64,000 nucleotides of DNA from JAGWBJ01 sp034423015 (GTDB lineage: Bacteria > Chloroflexota > Dehalococcoidia > Lucifugimonadales > JAGWBF01): contig DAOUJG010000052.1 of the NCBI GenBank assembly GCA_034423015.1, forward strand, positions 1 to 64,000. The letters are read 5' to 3'. The notes below the pieces were generated by a model that worked only from the letters and a program-made list of their open reading frames with translations, did no database searches and was not told where the DNA came from. Shown here in pieces: positions 50,039-58,886 of this stretch; position 1 is the stretch's first letter, and the number at the start of each line of letters is the position of its first letter. Both the position numbers and the translations under genes were made by a program.

Positions 50039-51772
50039 ATGGCACAGGGCATCCGGTCATACAGGACCCCCTTCATGGGGACCACCCACGTGGTGGCCTC
50101 GGGCCACTACCTGGCCGCCCAGGCGGGCTACCGGATACTGGAGCAGGGCGGCAACGCCATCGACGCCGGGGTAGCGTCGGGCATCGCCATCAACGTCACC
50201 CTGCCCCACCTGACCAGCTTTGGCGGAGTGGCGCCCATCGTCCTGTACGACGCCGGGGCCGACAAGGTGGTGACCATCAGCGGGCTCGGGCGGTGGCCCC
50301 AGGCGACGGACCTGGAGGAGTTCACCAGGGACCACGGCGGCGAGATACCCCTGGGGATGCCCCGGAGCGTGGTGCCCGCGGCCTGTGACGCCTGGCTGAC
50401 GGCCCTCCAGGGCTACGGCACCATGACCTTCGGCGAAGTCGTGGCCCCCAGCATCGAGCTGGCGGAGCGGGGCTTCCCGGCGTCCTACAACATGTGCCAG
50501 GCCATCGAGTCCCAGCGGGAGTTCATCGCCGCGTGTCCCGCCTCCGCCGAGACCTTCATGCCCGACGGCACGCCCCTCTCCCCCGGCCAGGTGGTCGTCC
50601 AGAAGGACCTGGCTCAGGTGTTCAGGCAGATGGCCGAGGTGGAGTACGCCAACACCCGCCGGGGCCGGCCGGGCGCGATAGGGGCGGCGAGGGACTTCTT
50701 CTACCGGGGCGACATCGCCCAGAAGATGGTGGGGTTCTGCCAGGAGCAGGGCGGCATGCTCACCATGGAGGACTTCGCCCGGTTCGGCGTCAAGGAGGAA
50801 ACTCCCCAGTCCGGCACCTACGGCGACTACACCCTGTACACCTGCGGCCCCTGGTGCCAGGGCCCGTCCCTGGTCCAGATACTCAACCTCCTGGAGGGCT
50901 ACGACCTGAGGTCCATGGGCCACAACTCGGTCCAGTACCTGCACACCCTGGTGGAGGCGGTCAAGCTGGCCTTCTCCGACCGCCACAGCTACTACGGCGA
51001 CCCCGACCTGGTGCAGGTGCCCATGGCCGGGCTCCTGTCAAAGGAGTACGCAGCCCACCGCCGGGCCGCCCTGGACCCGGCCCGGGCCCATCCCCGGATG
51101 CCCGAGGCCGGCGACCCATGGCCCTTCCAGGGCGAGGCGCGGAACGGCAACCGGGTGGCGGCGGAGCCGTTCTCGGGCCCGTCGGAGCCGGACACCAGCT
51201 ACACCTGCGTGGTGGACCGCTGGGGCAACGCCTTCTCCGCGACTCCCAGCGACAGCTTCCTTACCACCCCCATCGTGCCCGGACTGGGGATGATCATCTC
51301 CGGCCGGGGCAGCCAGACCTGGCTGGACCCCGGGCACCCCTCCCGCCTGGCAGCCTGGAAGCGCCCCAGGCTGACGCCCAATCCGGCGATGGTGTTCAAG
51401 GACGGCAGGCCGTTCATGCCCTTCGGCACCCCCGGCGGGGACATGCAGGTGCCGGCCATGGTGCAGATGCTCCTGAACATCGTCGAGTTCGGGATGGACA
51501 CCCAGCAGGCAATAGAGGCGCCCAGGGCCCGGTCCCAGAGCTTCCCGGACTCCTTCTGGCCGCACACTTACCTGCCCGGACGGTTGAACCTGGAGGGCCG
51601 GATCGACCGGGAGGTCGGCGACGCATTGGCCAAGCTGGGTCACGACGTCAGGTGGTGGCCCGAGTGGAACTCGGGAGCGGGTGGGCTGTGCGGCATCGTG
51701 ATAGACCGGGAGCGGGGCATCCTGGTCGGGGGCGCCGACCCCCGCCGGGACTCCTACGCCCTGGGCTGGTAG
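50039..51772 (+). CDS. ggt: Gamma-glutamyltranspeptidase family protein
   Basis: This 577-residue protein matches GGT: ATGYRILEQGGNAIDAGVA near residues 30-46, LLTMEDFARFGVKEETP mid-protein, and the processing site with nucleophile T386 in EPDTSYTCVVD, where typical enzymes have NTTHF/GTTHL. The second Thr is replaced by Ser. The C-terminal domain has GTPGGDMQVPAMVQMLLNIVEFGMD. Autocatalytic cleavage before T386 is expected. No signal peptide is visible, unlike periplasmic GGTs. The ATG follows AGGAGGTG. The family acts on glutathione and other gamma-glutamyl amides, or cephalosporin analogues. Confidence 0.86.
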   Translation: MAQGIRSYRTPFMGTTHVVASGHYLAAQAGYRILEQGGNAIDAGVASGIAINVTLPHLTSFGGVAPIVLYDAGADKVVTISGLGRWPQATDLEEFTRDHGGEIPLGMPRSVVPAACDAWLTALQGYGTMTFGEVVAPSIELAERGFPASYNMCQAIESQREFIAACPASAETFMPDGTPLSPGQVVVQKDLAQVFRQMAEVEYANTRRGRPGAIGAARDFFYRGDIAQKMVGFCQEQGGMLTMEDFARFGVKEETPQSGTYGDYTLYTCGPWCQGPSLVQILNLLEGYDLRSMGHNSVQYLHTLVEAVKLAFSDRHSYYGDPDLVQVPMAGLLSKEYAAHRRAALDPARAHPRMPEAGDPWPFQGEARNGNRVAAEPFSGPSEPDTSYTCVVDRWGNAFSATPSDSFLTTPIVPGLGMIISGRGSQTWLDPGHPSRLAAWKRPRLTPNPAMVFKDGRPFMPFGTPGGDMQVPAMVQMLLNIVEFGMDTQQAIEAPRARSQSFPDSFWPHTYLPGRLNLEGRIDREVGDALAKLGHDVRWWPEWNSGAGGLCGIVIDRERGILVGGADPRRDSYALGW

Positions 51773-51822
51773 GCATTCTCAGGATTAGAGGGCAAGATTG
51801 AAAGGGCAAGGGAGATAGGGCG

Positions 51823-53109
51823 ATGGCTGACGTTCGACCCTTCAGGGCCCTGAGATACGACCCCCAGGTGGTGGGGGGGCTGGACAACATAGTCTCCCCA
51901 CCCTTCGACACCATCCCCACCGACCTCCAGCGGTCCCTCTACGGCCGGAGCCCCTACAACGTGGTCCGGCTGGAGGCCGGGGAGAGGCTTCCCGCCGACA
52001 CCGGCGAGGACAACCGGTACACCCGGGCGGCGGCCGCGATGGAGAGGTGGTCCCGGGAGGGGGCGCTGGTACGCGACCCGGCCCCGGCCTTCTACCTGGT
52101 GCGCCACTCCTTCCCGCTCCAGGGCAGGAGCGCAGAGCGCCTGGAGCTGATGGCCGCCGTCCGCCTGGAGGAGTACGACCGCCGGGTGGTGCTCCCCCAC
52201 GAGTACACCCGGAACGAGGACAAGCGGGACCGGCTGGCCCTGATGAAGGCCTGCCGCACGAACCTCAGCCCCATCATGAGCCTCTACTCCGACGAGGAGG
52301 GCCGGGTCGCGGCAGTGCTGGCCCGGGTGATGGCGTCGCCTCCCGCCGCCTCATTCTCGGACCCGGGCCGGCAGGAGTACGCCCTGTGGAGTGTGGACGG
52401 CCCGGAGGATATCGCGGCGATACGCGGGACCCTGGAGTCGAGACCGCTGTACATCGCCGACGGGCACCACCGGTACGAGACCGCCCTGAATTACCGGAGG
52501 GAGTCAGGGGCAGGGGGCCCGGAGGCGGCCTCGGAGTTCGTGATGATGGGTCTCATCGAGTTCTCCGACCCAGGCCTGCTGGTGCTCCCTTACCACCGGG
52601 TGGTCGGCGGCCTGGACGCAGACACCCTGGAGCGGGTCAGCGCGCGGCTGGGCGAGACCTTCGACTCCAGCCCGTACGTGGCCTCAGGAGGGGACGCGAC
52701 GGCCGCTTTTCAGGGGGAGGTTGAGCGTCTCGGGGCGAAGGGCCTGGCCATGGGCCTTCTGGGGCCCGAGGGCGCCGGGTACAGCTGCCTCACCCTGAGG
52801 GACGGCGTCGATACCGAGGGATCGGGCCTGCTGGGCGGGTCGGAAGCGTGGGTCCTGGAGGACCACGTCCTGAAACCCATCCTGGGAGAGTCGCTGGAGA
52901 GGCACCTGAGCTACGTCCACGACGGAGACGAGGTCGTGGACAGGGTCAGGAGCGGCGAGGCCCAGATGGGGTTCTTTCTGAAGCCGTTTCCCCTGGACCT
53001 GTTCAAGGAGATCATGGACCGGGGCGAGAGGCTGCCCTCCAAGTCCACCTTCTTCTACCCCAAGCTCCCCACTGGCATAGTGATGAACCCGCTGGAGGGC
53101 CGGGTCTAG
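51823..53109 (+). CDS. DUF1015 family protein
   Basis: This 428-residue protein matches DUF1015: VRPFRALRYDPQVVGGLDNIVSPPFDTI at residues 4-31, RSPYNVVRLEAGE near 42-54, DGHHRYETALNY near 220-231, and the end FFYPKLPTGIVMNPL. The family is annotated as HTH/DNA-binding in some lists and as an archaeal serine kinase relative in others; I take neither as proven. In many genomes it is a neighbour of serA or serC-like aminotransferases; here it is one gene away from serA and convergent to it. The ATG at 51823 is in a region with only a weak AGGG site. Its stop overlaps the coiled-coil gene by four bases. Confidence 0.83.
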   Translation: MADVRPFRALRYDPQVVGGLDNIVSPPFDTIPTDLQRSLYGRSPYNVVRLEAGERLPADTGEDNRYTRAAAAMERWSREGALVRDPAPAFYLVRHSFPLQGRSAERLELMAAVRLEEYDRRVVLPHEYTRNEDKRDRLALMKACRTNLSPIMSLYSDEEGRVAAVLARVMASPPAASFSDPGRQEYALWSVDGPEDIAAIRGTLESRPLYIADGHHRYETALNYRRESGAGGPEAASEFVMMGLIEFSDPGLLVLPYHRVVGGLDADTLERVSARLGETFDSSPYVASGGDATAAFQGEVERLGAKGLAMGLLGPEGAGYSCLTLRDGVDTEGSGLLGGSEAWVLEDHVLKPILGESLERHLSYVHDGDEVVDRVRSGEAQMGFFLKPFPLDLFKEIMDRGERLPSKSTFFYPKLPTGIVMNPLEGRV

Positions 53110-53549
53110 GCCTCCTCGGGCAGACCTCCGGTGATGGACCTCTCGGCCCGCTTGCTGTACTCGGCGATGAACTCCTCCAGCCGGCGTATCTCCGCCGCGA
53201 TATCCTCGCCGGAGGTGTCAGTGGGCGGCTGGGCCTTCAGGTCCCGGAGGGTGTCCTTGGTCTCCTCGACCCTGCGGGTCAACTCCAGGGCAGCCAGCTC
53301 GTCGGAGGTGCGCTGCTTTATGGCCAGGAGGTGCCGGCGGGTTGTGATGGCGTCGTCCAGCCGCTCCTGGATCTCGGCCATGGCCGATAGGGCCATGTCC
53401 AGAGGGGCCCTGCCATAGATGGCCTGCTTGGGCAGCCTGTCGAGCTGGGTCCGGAACTGGTGCACCATGCTGTCGAGCTGGGCCTCCCGGCCCTCGATGT
53501 CCGCCAGGACCAGCCTGAGCCTTGCCGTGGCCTCTCGTATCTGGACCAT
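53106..53549 (-). CDS. Coiled-coil hypothetical protein
   Basis: This 147-residue protein is charged and helical with heptad-like spacing (TARLRLVLADIEGREAQLD; EIQERLDDAITTRRHLL; AEIRRLEEFIAEYSKRAE). No family is recognised. It has no signal peptide. It is convergent with the DUF1015 gene, overlapping by four bases, and lies 96 bases downstream of serA on the same strand. Confidence 0.6.
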   Translation of the reverse strand: MVQIREATARLRLVLADIEGREAQLDSMVHQFRTQLDRLPKQAIYGRAPLDMALSAMAEIQERLDDAITTRRHLLAIKQRTSDELAALELTRRVEETKDTLRDLKAQPPTDTSGEDIAAEIRRLEEFIAEYSKRAERSITGGLPEEA

Positions 53550-53645
53550 TGTCCCGGCCTCCGGTCGGAAGTGGGTCTTTCCGACATTCTAGACATCCGC
53601 CTGTAGCAAAGGCAAGGCGCACACGCACCGGATATGCCATTATGT

Positions 53646-55229
53646 CTACAGGCGCACGAGCCGGGCGGAGCTGACGTGGCCGACGGAGCGGATCTCCTCC
53701 AATACGGGCCCGGGGACCGGGTCGTCCAGTCCCAGGATCATCATCGCCGGGCCCCTGGGGCTGAGGCGTCCCACCTCCATGAAGCTTATGTTGATGTCGT
53801 TCCTGCCCGTGATGGTGCCCACGACGCCTATGGAGCCGGGGCGGTCGTTGTGCTCTATGAACAGCAGGTACGGCACCGACGGGACCATGTCCAGCCAGTA
53901 CTCGTTGACCCGGACCACGTGGACCTCGTTGCGAAGGGACGTGCCCGCCAGGGTCATGTCTCCCGCGGTGGTCCTGAGGGTCACGGCCAGGAGGCTGGCG
54001 TACTCGGGGGCGCCGGCGCCGGTGTGCTCCGTCACCGTGAGGCCCCGCCTCCGGGCGACGAGGGCCGCGTTGATCAGGTTGACCCGCTCCTCGCTGACGG
54101 GGCCCATCAGCCCGGCCAGGGCGGCCGACTTCAGAACGCCGGTGTCGTAGCGGGCCACCTCCCCCTGGTACTCGATGGCAACCCCGACGAACTGCCCCTC
54201 CGCCAGATGGGTCAAGAGCTTGCCCAGGAGAGACGCCACGGGCACGTACGGGGCCAGGGCGTCGTGGACCTCGGGGGAGAGGAAAGGGGCGTTGACGGTG
54301 TTCGTAGCGGGCATTCCCCCCAGCACCGCCAGCACCTGCTCGGCCGCCTCGATGGCCACCTCCGTCTGGGCCTCCCGCGTAGACGCCCCCAGGTGGGGAG
54401 TGACGACCACCTTCGGGTGCCTCACGAGGGGGATGTCCCCCGGCGGCTCGTTGGTGAAGACGTCCAGGGCCGCCCCGGCCAGCCTGCCCTCGTCGAGGGC
54501 CCTCAGGAGGGCCTCGTCGTCGACCAGCTCGCCGCGGGCGACGTTGATCAGGCGGGCCCCGGGCTTCATCCGGGCCATCTGGGCCTCTCCGATCATGTGG
54601 CGGGTGGCCTCGGTGAGGGCGGCGTGGACGGTCACGAAGTCCGACTGCTCCAGCAGCTCCTCCAGGGAGACGACCTCGGCCCGGAGCAGACGGGCGTAGT
54701 CGGGAGACACGAAGGGGTCGTAGACCAGGAGCCGCATGGAGAGCCCCTGGACCCGCCTGGCGACCTCGGAGCCCACCCGGCCCAGGCCCATGATGCCCAG
54801 GGTCTTGTTGCGCAGCTCGATGCCCATGAACGCGCCCCGCCGCCACTGGCCCTCCTTCATGGACAGGTGGGCCTGGGGCACGTTGCGGGCCATGGCCAGC
54901 ATCAGGGCGATGGTGTGCTCCGCGGCCGCGACGGTGTTGCCGGCGGGAGCGTTGACCACTGCGATCCCCCGGGCGGTGGCCGCCTCCAGGTCGATGTTGT
55001 CGACGCCGATGCCGGCCCTGGCTATCACCTGGAGCCTGCTCCCGGCGTCCACCACGTCACGGGTCACCCTGGTCTGGCTGCGGACGACCAGGGCGTCGTA
55101 GCCGCCCAGGACCTGCTTCAGCTCGTCGGGCTTCAGCCCGGTCTTTACGTCGACCTCGGCCCCGGCCTGCAAGCGCCGGAGGCCATCCTCGGCTATGGGG
55201 TCCGATACGAGTACGCGGGGAGCACCTAT
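53646..55229 (-). CDS. serA: D-3-phosphoglycerate dehydrogenase
   Basis: This 527-residue enzyme starts serine synthesis by oxidising 3-phosphoglycerate. The N-terminal VLVSDPIAEDGLRRL is followed by VVRSQTRVTRDVV; the NAD site is LGIMGLGRVGSEV; the catalytic arginine is in NVARGELVDDEAL and the histidine in PHLGASTRE. An intervening domain and an ACT domain (YLLFIEHNDRPGSIGVVGTI, in the last 80 residues) follow, the long-form PGDH. The homologous N-terminus extends past the first standard start (TTG 55172) to an ATA at 55229 that overlaps the upstream stop as ATAG, with GGAG eight bases before. That start gives the normal length. Confidence 0.88.
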   Translation of the reverse strand: MGAPRVLVSDPIAEDGLRRLQAGAEVDVKTGLKPDELKQVLGGYDALVVRSQTRVTRDVVDAGSRLQVIARAGIGVDNIDLEAATARGIAVVNAPAGNTVAAAEHTIALMLAMARNVPQAHLSMKEGQWRRGAFMGIELRNKTLGIMGLGRVGSEVARRVQGLSMRLLVYDPFVSPDYARLLRAEVVSLEELLEQSDFVTVHAALTEATRHMIGEAQMARMKPGARLINVARGELVDDEALLRALDEGRLAGAALDVFTNEPPGDIPLVRHPKVVVTPHLGASTREAQTEVAIEAAEQVLAVLGGMPATNTVNAPFLSPEVHDALAPYVPVASLLGKLLTHLAEGQFVGVAIEYQGEVARYDTGVLKSAALAGLMGPVSEERVNLINAALVARRRGLTVTEHTGAGAPEYASLLAVTLRTTAGDMTLAGTSLRNEVHVVRVNEYWLDMVPSVPYLLFIEHNDRPGSIGVVGTITGRNDINISFMEVGRLSPRGPAMMILGLDDPVPGPVLEEIRSVGHVSSARLVRL

Positions 55230-56377
55230 GAGAGCTTCTCCAGTCTGGGCTCCCGTCCCGCCCGGCTGTCCCGGGGCGGCTTGAAGCCCGCCTGGGGCAG
55301 GGCCGTCTCGATGGCTCGGACCGCCTCCAGGATGTCCTCCTCGCTCACCCAGCCCATGTGGCCAATGCGGATTATCTTGCCCGCCAGCTTCCCCTGGCCT
55401 CCGGCGACGACCACCGAGTGCTCGGTGCGCAGCAGCTCCGAGAGCCGGCCCCCGTCGACGCCCTCGGGCACCTTCACCGCCGTCACGGTGTTGGAGGCGT
55501 GGGTCTCCTCGGCCAGCAGCTCCAGGCCCAGGTCGGCCACGCTCCTGCGGGTCAGGTCTCCCAGGCGGGCGTGCCGGCGGAAGATATCCTCCATGCCCTC
55601 CTCCAGCATCATGTCCAGGGCCACGTCGAGGCCGTAGAACAGGGGCACGTTGGGAGTCCAGGGGGTCTGGGCCCGCTCAAGGTACCGCTGGGCCGCGGGC
55701 AGGTCGAAGTAGTACCGGGGCATGGTTGCCTTCTCCCGGGCCTGCCACGCCCGCTCGTTGAGGCTGACGAAGGAGAGCCCCGGCGGCACCATCAGCCCCT
55801 TCTGGGACGCCGTGCACACCACGTCGCAGTCCCACTCGTCCACCGGCAGGGGCACACACCCCAGGCTGCTGATGGCGTCCACCAGCAGCAGGGCGTCGGA
55901 CCCCTCCCTGACCACGCGGACGATGCTCTCCAGGTCGTTGGTCACGCCGGTGGAGGTCTCGTTGTGGGTGACCAGCACCGCCTTCAGGCCCCGGTTCTCG
56001 CCCAGGGCCCGGGCAACGGCATCGGGGTCGGCGGCGGTGCCCCACTCGAACTCCAGGCGGGTGACGTCGGCCCCGTTGGCCTCGGCCATGTCCGCGAACC
56101 GGTCGCCGAAGTTGCCGACGGTCACCGCCAGCACTTGGTCGCCGGGGGAAAGGGTATTCACCACTCCCGCCTCCAGGGCCCCGGTGCCCGAGGCCGTCAG
56201 GATGTACAGGCGGTTGCGGGTCATGAACACCTGCTTCAGCTTCTCTGTGATGGGCAGGATCAGGTCCCGGAACTCGGGGCCGCGGTGGTTGATCATGGCC
56301 CTGGCGGTGGCCTCCAACACCTGCGGCGGACACGGAGTGGGTCCGGGTATCCTGAGGTTCTGGCCGGTGACGTTCAC
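55226..56377 (-). CDS. Class V aminotransferase (serine-glyoxylate / alanine-glyoxylate type)
   Basis: This 383-residue PLP enzyme has GPTPCPPQVLEA at its start, TASGTGALEAGVVN near residue 61, DAISSLGCVPLPVD near 167, and the cofactor lysine K193 in SQKGLMVPPGLSF. The group transfers amino groups between serine or alanine and glyoxylate or 3-phosphohydroxypyruvate analogues. Being directly upstream of serA with overlapping ATAG, it probably provides the transamination step of serine synthesis (a SerC substitute, inferred). The GTG at 56377 follows AAGGAGG. Confidence 0.88.
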   Translation of the reverse strand: MNVTGQNLRIPGPTPCPPQVLEATARAMINHRGPEFRDLILPITEKLKQVFMTRNRLYILTASGTGALEAGVVNTLSPGDQVLAVTVGNFGDRFADMAEANGADVTRLEFEWGTAADPDAVARALGENRGLKAVLVTHNETSTGVTNDLESIVRVVREGSDALLLVDAISSLGCVPLPVDEWDCDVVCTASQKGLMVPPGLSFVSLNERAWQAREKATMPRYYFDLPAAQRYLERAQTPWTPNVPLFYGLDVALDMMLEEGMEDIFRRHARLGDLTRRSVADLGLELLAEETHASNTVTAVKVPEGVDGGRLSELLRTEHSVVVAGGQGKLAGKIIRIGHMGWVSEEDILEAVRAIETALPQAGFKPPRDSRAGREPRLEKLS

Positions 56378-56430
56378 TGGGCCTCCTTGGTCTTCTGCTG
56401 GGGGGTAGTCTGTTGGGGTTATCTGCTGGG

Positions 56431-57636
56431 TCAGGCGGTTACCCTTACGTACCGCCTCCCGACCCGTATGATGCTGTCCGGGGCCGGCGCCGGCACCCTG
56501 TCGCTGTCGACCTTCTCGCCGTTGATCTCCACGGCGCCCTGCCTGATCCAACGCTTGGCCTCGCTGGTGCTCTTGGCCGTGCCGGTCTTCACGAGGGCGT
56601 CGGTGACGGACATGACGCCGGGCCCACCCTCATCGGGCGCCAGGGAGTACCGGGGCATCTCGCTCTCGGCCGGCGCTTCCCGCCGTTGCACCACCCGCTC
56701 GAAGCGGGCCTCGGCCGCCCGGGCGCCCTCCGCGCCGTGGAACTGGGTGGTGATATCCCTGGCCAGGCGCTTCTTGAGCTCCATGGGGTTGACGGACTGC
56801 TCCGCGACGGCCCCGCGCATCTCCTCCAGCTCCTCCTCGGGGACGTCGGTGAGGTACTCGAAGTACTGCATCATCAGGTCGTCGTCGACCCGCATGACCT
56901 TGCCGTACATGTCGTTGGGCGGCTCCTCGACGCCGATGTAGTTGTCCAGGCTCTTGCTCATCTTCTGGACGCCGTCGGTGCCCACCAGGATGGGCATGAG
57001 GAAGCACTGCTGGGGCCGCTGGCCGCGCATCTCCTGGAGCTCACGCCCCACCAGCAGGTTGAACCTCTGGTCGGTGCCGCCGAACTCCACGTCGGCCTCA
57101 ATGGCCACCGAGTCGTAGGCCTGGAGCAGCGGATACAGTAGCTCGGTGATGGCGATGGGCCTCTGGGCCTGGAACCGCCTGGCGAAGTCCTCGCGGTTGA
57201 GGAACTGGGCCACGGTGAAGCGGCTGGTGAGGCCTATCACGTCGGTCAGGCTGAACTTGCCGAACCACTCGCTCTGCCAGACGGCCCGGGTGCGCTCCTT
57301 GTCCACGACCTTGAAGAACTGTCGCATATACGACTCTGCGTTCTCCACGACCTCTTCGTGGGTGAGCATGGGCCTGGTGATGGACTGGCCGCTGGGGTCG
57401 CCTATCTGGGCCGTCCAGTCGCCCACTATGAGAATCACCTGGTGCCCCAGGTCCTGGAGCTGCCGCAGCTTGCGCAGGCCCACCACGTGCCCCAGGTGGA
57501 TGTCGGGGCGGCTGGGGTCGAAGCCCATCTTGAGGCGCAGGGGGCGGCCCGCCTCCAGCAGCCGGACGAACTCGTCGTGGGAGATGATCTCGCTCACTCC
57601 CCGCCGGGTAATCCGCCTCAGGGTGCTCTGGTCCAT
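56431..57636 (-). CDS. tyrS: Tyrosyl-tRNA synthetase
   Basis: This 401-residue enzyme charges tRNA-Tyr. It is of the class I TyrRS type: the HIGH equivalent is HLGH (DIHLGHVVGLRK near residue 46) and the KMSKS loop is in VQKMSKSLDNYIG near residue 230. An S4 RNA-binding domain ends the protein (SEAKRWIRQGAVEINGEKVD). The start ATG 57636 is preceded by GGGGGTGG; a GTG three codons earlier is possible. It starts two bases before the ribF stop, so it is in the ribF-tyrS-aminotransferase-serA transcript. Confidence 0.94.
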   Translation of the reverse strand: MDQSTLRRITRRGVSEIISHDEFVRLLEAGRPLRLKMGFDPSRPDIHLGHVVGLRKLRQLQDLGHQVILIVGDWTAQIGDPSGQSITRPMLTHEEVVENAESYMRQFFKVVDKERTRAVWQSEWFGKFSLTDVIGLTSRFTVAQFLNREDFARRFQAQRPIAITELLYPLLQAYDSVAIEADVEFGGTDQRFNLLVGRELQEMRGQRPQQCFLMPILVGTDGVQKMSKSLDNYIGVEEPPNDMYGKVMRVDDDLMMQYFEYLTDVPEEELEEMRGAVAEQSVNPMELKKRLARDITTQFHGAEGARAAEARFERVVQRREAPAESEMPRYSLAPDEGGPGVMSVTDALVKTGTAKSTSEAKRWIRQGAVEINGEKVDSDRVPAPAPDSIIRVGRRYVRVTA

Positions 57637-57637
57637 C

Positions 57638-58627
57638 CTATCCACCCCCGGCCCTGCCCCGGCCCTGGATATCCCCCGAGGCCGGCGCGCCGATGGGGTC
57701 CTCGAGGCCGTCCAGCACGGACCTGGCGTCCTCCACGTCCAGCTTCATCTGCTCCACCAGGGAGCCGACGTCCGGGAAGTCCAGCTCGTCCCTGAGCCTT
57801 CGAACGAACTTCAGGGTCAGGCGTTTGCCGTACAGGTCGCCGTCGAAGTCCAGCAGGTACGCCTCGACGATTCGGGCGCTCCCGCCGAAGGTCGGCCGCA
57901 CCCCCACGTTGGTCGCCGACGCGTACCGCTGCCCGTCCACCACGGCCCAGGTGGCGTAGATGCCGTCCATGGGCAGGACGAGGTCACCCTCCAGGGACAG
58001 GTTGGCCGTGGGGAAGCCCAGGGTGCGGCCCCGGCGGTCCCCCTCGACCACCGGGCCGGTGACCCCGTAGGTCCGGCCGAGCATGGCTCCGGCGCCCTCC
58101 ACCTCTCCCTGGCCGAGCAGGCTGCGTATGACGCTGCTCCGGACTACGGTCTTGTCCATCACCACGGGCTCGACCGGCTCCACCCAGAAGCCCATCTCGC
58201 CGCCCAGCCGCCGCAGGGTGGGGATGTCCCCCTCCCGGTTGTTGCCCAGGGCGAAGTCGGGGCCCACCACCAGCCCCTTCATGTTCAAACGCCGGCAGAG
58301 CATCTCCACGAACTCGCCAGCCTTGAGCAGGGCCACGTCCCGGGTGAAGTCCACCACGGCCACCAGGTCGATGCCGCTGTCCTGCAGCAGGCCCAGCCGC
58401 TGCTCCAGCGTGGTGATGTAGCGGAGCTCGATGCCCGGGGTCAGGGCCAGGCGGGGATGGCGGCGGAAGGTCAGGACGGCGGTATGGAGACCCTTCTCCG
58501 ACGCCAGTGCCCTGAGGCGGGACAGGAGGTCCTGATGGCCCAGGTGGACACCGTCGAAGGTGCCGATGGTCAGGGCCGTGGGGCCTTTGGGCGCCTGGTT
58601 GGACAGCTCTTGGTCCAGCGTCGTCAT
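57638..58627 (-). CDS. ribF: Riboflavin kinase / FMN adenylyltransferase
   Basis: This 329-residue bifunctional enzyme converts riboflavin to FMN and FAD. The nucleotidyltransferase part has TIGTFDGVHLGHQDLL at residues 20-35 and SSVIRSLL near 167; the kinase part has GRTLGFPTANL near 207 and ends near residue 300. It is the first gene of its operon. FMN and FAD supply fits a genome rich in flavin oxidoreductases. The ATG at 58627 is 44 bases downstream of a strong hairpin. Confidence 0.95.
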   Translation of the reverse strand: MTTLDQELSNQAPKGPTALTIGTFDGVHLGHQDLLSRLRALASEKGLHTAVLTFRRHPRLALTPGIELRYITTLEQRLGLLQDSGIDLVAVVDFTRDVALLKAGEFVEMLCRRLNMKGLVVGPDFALGNNREGDIPTLRRLGGEMGFWVEPVEPVVMDKTVVRSSVIRSLLGQGEVEGAGAMLGRTYGVTGPVVEGDRRGRTLGFPTANLSLEGDLVLPMDGIYATWAVVDGQRYASATNVGVRPTFGGSARIVEAYLLDFDGDLYGKRLTLKFVRRLRDELDFPDVGSLVEQMKLDVEDARSVLDGLEDPIGAPASGDIQGRGRAGGG

Positions 58628-58661
58628 GGGGCCTTCCGCAGGGTGGCCGGGTTCACGAAGA

Positions 58662-58699
58662 GGCCCCGACCTTCCGTACCTGGCTAGTCAGTCGGGGCC
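58662..58699 (-). promoter_or_regulatory. Leader hairpin before ribF
   Basis: GGCCCCGAC (58662-58670) pairs perfectly with GTCGGGGCC (58691-58699), nine base pairs with a 20-base loop. It is in the ribF leader, between the promoter and the ATG. It does not have the conserved parts of an FMN riboswitch. It may be an attenuator or a protein-binding site. Confidence 0.5.
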
Positions 58700-58746
58700 C
58701 GACGAACATGGGACATTGTCGTCCCTCGCTACTGCCTTTGCTGGCG

Positions 58747-58775
58747 ATGGTAGCACAGCCCATGGTAGGCGTCAA
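58747..58775 (-). promoter_or_regulatory. Promoter of the ribF-tyrS-aminotransferase-serA operon
   Basis: On the minus strand TTGACG (58775-58770) and TACCAT (58752-58747) are 17 bases apart. A leader of about 110 bases carries the hairpin at 58662-58699. Confidence 0.6.
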
Positions 58776-58821
58776 ATGGAGAATGGAGACGGAGGCTGGC
58801 CGCCCCGGCGGTGTGGTGTTG

Positions 58822-58827
58822 TATAAT
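58822..58827 (+). promoter_or_regulatory. -10 box of polA
   Basis: TATAAT at 58822-58827 is a perfect hexamer, preceded directly by TG. No -35 is clear. The predicted start is near 58834, which makes the in-frame TTG at 58827 and upstream starts impossible. Confidence 0.5.
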
Positions 58828-58886
58828 TGCCGCGTATCCCGAAAACCTCCGGGCGGTGCGCCATGACCAGCAGCAAGGAAGGGACC

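Noticed and set aside
58628..58746. FMN riboswitch before ribF.
   Set aside because: The conserved FMN-box sequences are absent; only one long hairpin is seen.
58827..58886. polA starting at TTG 58827.
   Set aside because: This codon lies within or directly beside the -10 box TATAAT, so it would not be transcribed; ATG 58887 has a good ribosome site.
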